The position numbers and the translations under genes were made by a program. A DNA stretch of 64,000 nt from JAUIAS01 sp030425395. GTDB lineage: Bacteria; Pseudomonadota; Alphaproteobacteria; Rhodobacterales; Rhodobacteraceae. The stretch's first letter is position 1. The number at the start of each line of letters is the position of its first letter. The DNA lies in NCBI GenBank assembly GCA_043553855.1, contig CP121336.1, positions 1-64,000 on the forward strand, written 5' to 3'. Positions 61,535 to 64,000 of this stretch are shown one piece after another. Below the pieces are notes generated by a model that did not search any database, was not told the origin of the DNA, and saw only the letters and a list, made by a program, of their open reading frames with translations.

Positions 61535-62628
61535 TTCTGCATTTCTATTTCGGACGTCGCTTTATTCAGATTTTCGGCTTGCTCATGGGGGTTTTCATGG
61601 CCCTTCTGATGCTGATTGATCTGGTCGAACAGATGCGCCGTTTTGCCGACACCGATGTCGGGTTTGACCGGCTGTTCGGGTTGACGCTCCTGAACGCGCC
61701 GGGGGCGGTGCGCGAAATCCTGCCGCTGATCGTTATTCTGGCCACCATCGCGATGTTCGTGGGGCTTGCGCGGTCCAGCGAACTTGTGGTGACGCGCGCG
61801 TCCGGACGATCGGGGTTGCGCGCACTGATCGCACCGGCCATGGTCGCGGCCCTGATCGGGGTGCTGTCCGTGACCACACTGAACCCGATCGTTGCGGCAA
61901 CGTCTGCACGATCCGAACAGCTGAGCGAAATCTATCGCACCGGCGATGCCGCCGCGCTGTCGATCAGCGGTGAAGGGCTTTGGTTGCGTCAGGGGAGCAA
62001 ACAGGGCCAGACCGTGATCCACGCGAGGCGTTATAATGGGGAAACCGGGGCGCTGCTGGATGTAACGCTTCTGGCCTATAGCGCGGGCGGCGGGCCGGTG
62101 CGCCGGATCGAAGCCGAGGGGGCAACGCTGCGCGGCGGCTTCTGGGATTTGACCGGGGCCAAGGTCTGGCCGCTGGCCGCAGGCATCAACCCCGAGACAA
62201 ACGCCGCATTCCACGACAGCCTGCGCGTGCCCTCAACCCTGACACAAGACCGCATCCGAAGCGGCATCGGATCGCCCAGCGGCGTTTCCGTCTGGGACAT
62301 GCCACGCACCATCGAAGAGTTGCAGCAGGCCGGGTTTGCCACCAAACGCCACGAGGTTTGGTTTCAGATCGAACTGGCGCGACCGATTTTCCTGATTTCG
62401 ATGGTGCTGGTTGCCGCGGCCTTCACCATGCGGCATACCCGTTCGGGGGGCACCGGAGTCGCGGTGCTGATGTCTGTGTTGCTGGGGTTCGGGTTGTTCT
62501 TTATTCGAAATTTTGCGCAAATTCTGGGTGAAAACGGGCAAATTCCCGTGGCGCTGGCGGCCTGGGCACCGCCGATAGCCTCTGTCATGCTGGCGCTTGG
62601 TCTTCTCTTGCATGCGGAGGATGGCTGA
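61531..62628 (+). CDS. lptG: LPS export ABC transporter permease LptG
   Basis: Protein of 365 aa, MILHFYFGRRFIQIFGLLMG at the start. Same topology as LptF: helices near residues 12-30, 55-80 and 95-120, a periplasmic jellyroll, and three final helices (SMVLVAAAFTMRHTRSG between two). Coupled by overlap on both sides, to lptF and to lptD (TGATG). It works as the partner permease of LptF. Confidence 0.94.
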   Translation: MILHFYFGRRFIQIFGLLMGVFMALLMLIDLVEQMRRFADTDVGFDRLFGLTLLNAPGAVREILPLIVILATIAMFVGLARSSELVVTRASGRSGLRALIAPAMVAALIGVLSVTTLNPIVAATSARSEQLSEIYRTGDAAALSISGEGLWLRQGSKQGQTVIHARRYNGETGALLDVTLLAYSAGGGPVRRIEAEGATLRGGFWDLTGAKVWPLAAGINPETNAAFHDSLRVPSTLTQDRIRSGIGSPSGVSVWDMPRTIEELQQAGFATKRHEVWFQIELARPIFLISMVLVAAAFTMRHTRSGGTGVAVLMSVLLGFGLFFIRNFAQILGENGQIPVALAAWAPPIASVMLALGLLLHAEDG

Positions 62629-64000
62629 TGCTTGCGCAAAACATCCCGACCGGTCTGCGCCGGCTTGCCGTCTGCCTTGCCTTGGCCGCAAGCCCGTTTT
62701 TCAACATGCATGGGATCGCATCCGCGCAAGACAGCGCCCAGAACCTCGTGACCGAACCGGCCCCGGCGGCTCTGATCGCGGACCGTATCTTTGTGTCTGC
62801 CGATCGCAACCTGATCGCCGAGGGCAACGTGCAGGCATTTCAAGGCCGCACACGGCTGAGCGCATCCCGCATCGTCTATGACCGCGCCGGTGGCACGCTG
62901 AACATCGAGGGGCCGATTCGCATCGACGATGGCACCGATGTTGTGATCCTTGCCAACGCAGCCGAGTTGGATCGAACGCTGACCGAAGGCCTTCTGACCG
63001 GGGCGCGCATGGTGCTCAACCAGAGGCTTCAGCTTGCCTCGGTGCAACTGAACCGCACCGAGGGCCGCTATACCCAGCTTTACAAGACCGCTGTGACATC
63101 CTGCCGGGTCTGTGGCGATGACAATCCGCCACTATGGCAGATCCGCGCCCGCCGGGTTGTGCATGACCAGCAAGCGCGCCAGCTCTACTTTGACGACGCG
63201 CAACTGCGCATTCTGGATATTCCGGTGCTCTGGGTGCCGCAACTGCGCCTTCCCGATCCCACGCTGGACCGTGCGAGCGGGTTCATGATCCCGTCGGTGC
63301 GCACCACCTCGCAGCTCGGGACCGGGATCAAGGTGCCGTACTTCTTCCGGCTGGGGGATCACGCCGACCTGACCTTGACGCCCTACCTGTCATCGCGCAC
63401 CCGCACGCTGGATGCGCGCTATCGTCAGGCCTTTGCGACGGGCCGGGTGGAATTCGAAGGCGGCTATACCCGCGACGACCTTCTGGCCGGAAATACGCGT
63501 GGCTACCTGCTCGGGTCTGGGGCTTTCGCACTGGGACGCGGATATACGTTTTCTTTCGATGTGGAATGGACTTCGGACAACGCTTATCTTCTGGACTACG
63601 GCAAAGACTACAAGGACCGCCTGACAACCGAACTGGCGATCAGCCGCGCGAAGCGTGATCAATTCGTGCGCGCCAGCTTTTTCCACTTCAACTCGTTGCG
63701 CGACGCGGAAGATGAATCGCTGCTGCCGTCTCTGGTATTCGATTCCGAAGTCGAACAACGCCACATCCTGCCGCGCAACGCAGGAGAATTACGTCTGGGG
63801 CTTGCCGCCCATGCGCATTACCGCACCTCTGATATCAATGCCGTTGGGCGCGATGTGGGCCGGATCAGCGCCGATATCGGCTGGACCAACAACTGGATTC
63901 TGTCGGGTGGCCTGCGCACGGACCTGACACTTGGCCTTGCGGCAGATATTTTTGATACGAGTCAGGACGTGGCCTTCAATTCGCACGAAACACGATCCAT
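62628..64000 (+). CDS. lptD: LPS assembly outer-membrane protein LptD (3' end outside window)
   Basis: The first 457 codons are visible and open to the window end. A signal peptide (AVCLALAASPFFNMHGIASAQ) is followed by the periplasmic OstA/beta-taco domain (DRIFVSADRNLIAEGNVQAFQGRTRLSASRIVYD), a two-Cys segment typical of LptD (SCRVCGDDNPPLW), and the start of the beta-barrel (RASGFMIPSVRTTSQLGTGIKVPYFF). It inserts lipopolysaccharide into the outer leaflet with LptE. Overlap with the lptG stop implies one lpt transcript. Confidence 0.95.
   Translation, partial: MLAQNIPTGLRRLAVCLALAASPFFNMHGIASAQDSAQNLVTEPAPAALIADRIFVSADRNLIAEGNVQAFQGRTRLSASRIVYDRAGGTLNIEGPIRIDDGTDVVILANAAELDRTLTEGLLTGARMVLNQRLQLASVQLNRTEGRYTQLYKTAVTSCRVCGDDNPPLWQIRARRVVHDQQARQLYFDDAQLRILDIPVLWVPQLRLPDPTLDRASGFMIPSVRTTSQLGTGIKVPYFFRLGDHADLTLTPYLSSRTRTLDARYRQAFATGRVEFEGGYTRDDLLAGNTRGYLLGSGAFALGRGYTFSFDVEWTSDNAYLLDYGKDYKDRLTTELAISRAKRDQFVRASFFHFNSLRDAEDESLLPSLVFDSEVEQRHILPRNAGELRLGLAAHAHYRTSDINAVGRDVGRISADIGWTNNWILSGGLRTDLTLGLAADIFDTSQDVAFNSHETRS

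Noticed and set aside
1..64000. CRISPR arrays, tRNA or rRNA genes, insertion sequences, prophage genes
   Set aside because: No regularly spaced repeats, no T-loop-like motif in a cloverleaf setting, and no transposase, integrase or phage structural protein in any frame.

Overview
The window reads as chromosomal DNA of a marine alphaproteobacterium of the Rhodobacteraceae (Roseobacter group). I infer this from the high GC content, an aa3-type ctaD, a stand-alone folate-binding methionine synthase piece beside a MetF-like reductase and a PF13769-type small protein, the lptF-lptG-lptD order, a convergent pepA-holC pair, and a short GC-rich intergenic repeat that occurs several times. Species cannot be assigned. 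No tRNA, rRNA, CRISPR array, insertion sequence or integrase was seen.

Left arm (1-19.4 kb): mostly housekeeping and catabolic genes. In order: the 3' part of ctaD with a strong terminator; a Tat-less reductive-dehalogenase/QueG-like iron-sulfur protein; a 3-hydroxyisobutyrate dehydrogenase-family enzyme; a membrane-anchored penicillin-acylase-type hydrolase followed closely by a cation/proton antiporter; a group of four amide- or peptide-bond hydrolases (nitrilase superfamily, an M24 protein with lost metal ligands, M20, amidase); a DEAD-box helicase; one-carbon genes of a split methionine synthase; ppx/gppA; and rlmE.

Centre (19.7-48.0 kb): a large cell-surface polysaccharide locus. It has all the core parts of a Wzy-type pathway: priming sugar transferase (47141-48019), BY-kinase-like protein, Wzz-type chain-length protein, Wzx flippase, Wzy/ligase-like membrane protein, a WecG/TagA enzyme and five other glycosyltransferases. 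Inside it, on one strand and tightly packed (22.6-41.5 kb), lies an assembly line: a one-module polyketide synthase KS-AT-KR-DH-ACP-TE, a GT2 glycosyltransferase, an NRPS-like protein (formyltransferase, condensation remnant, adenylation domain interrupted by a luciferase-like monooxygenase, carrier protein), its own phosphopantetheinyl transferase, two related SGNH-like proteins (one fused to a glycoside-hydrolase-like region), and another GT2. The simplest reading is that the formyl-NRPS makes a formylated, oxidised aminoacyl starter, the PKS extends and releases it, and the product is glycosylated or attached to the polysaccharide. This is inference, and it is the most unusual part of the window.

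Right arm (48.5-64 kb): a PhzS-like flavin monooxygenase, a GNAT protein, a methyltransferase, a TfoX C-terminal-type protein, ndk, a Bcr/CflA-type MFS exporter, an ABC-F ATPase, an ACT-domain protein, MarC, a membrane-tethered retropepsin-like protease, holC, pepA, and the lipopolysaccharide transport genes lptF, lptG and the 5' part of lptD, which runs off the end.
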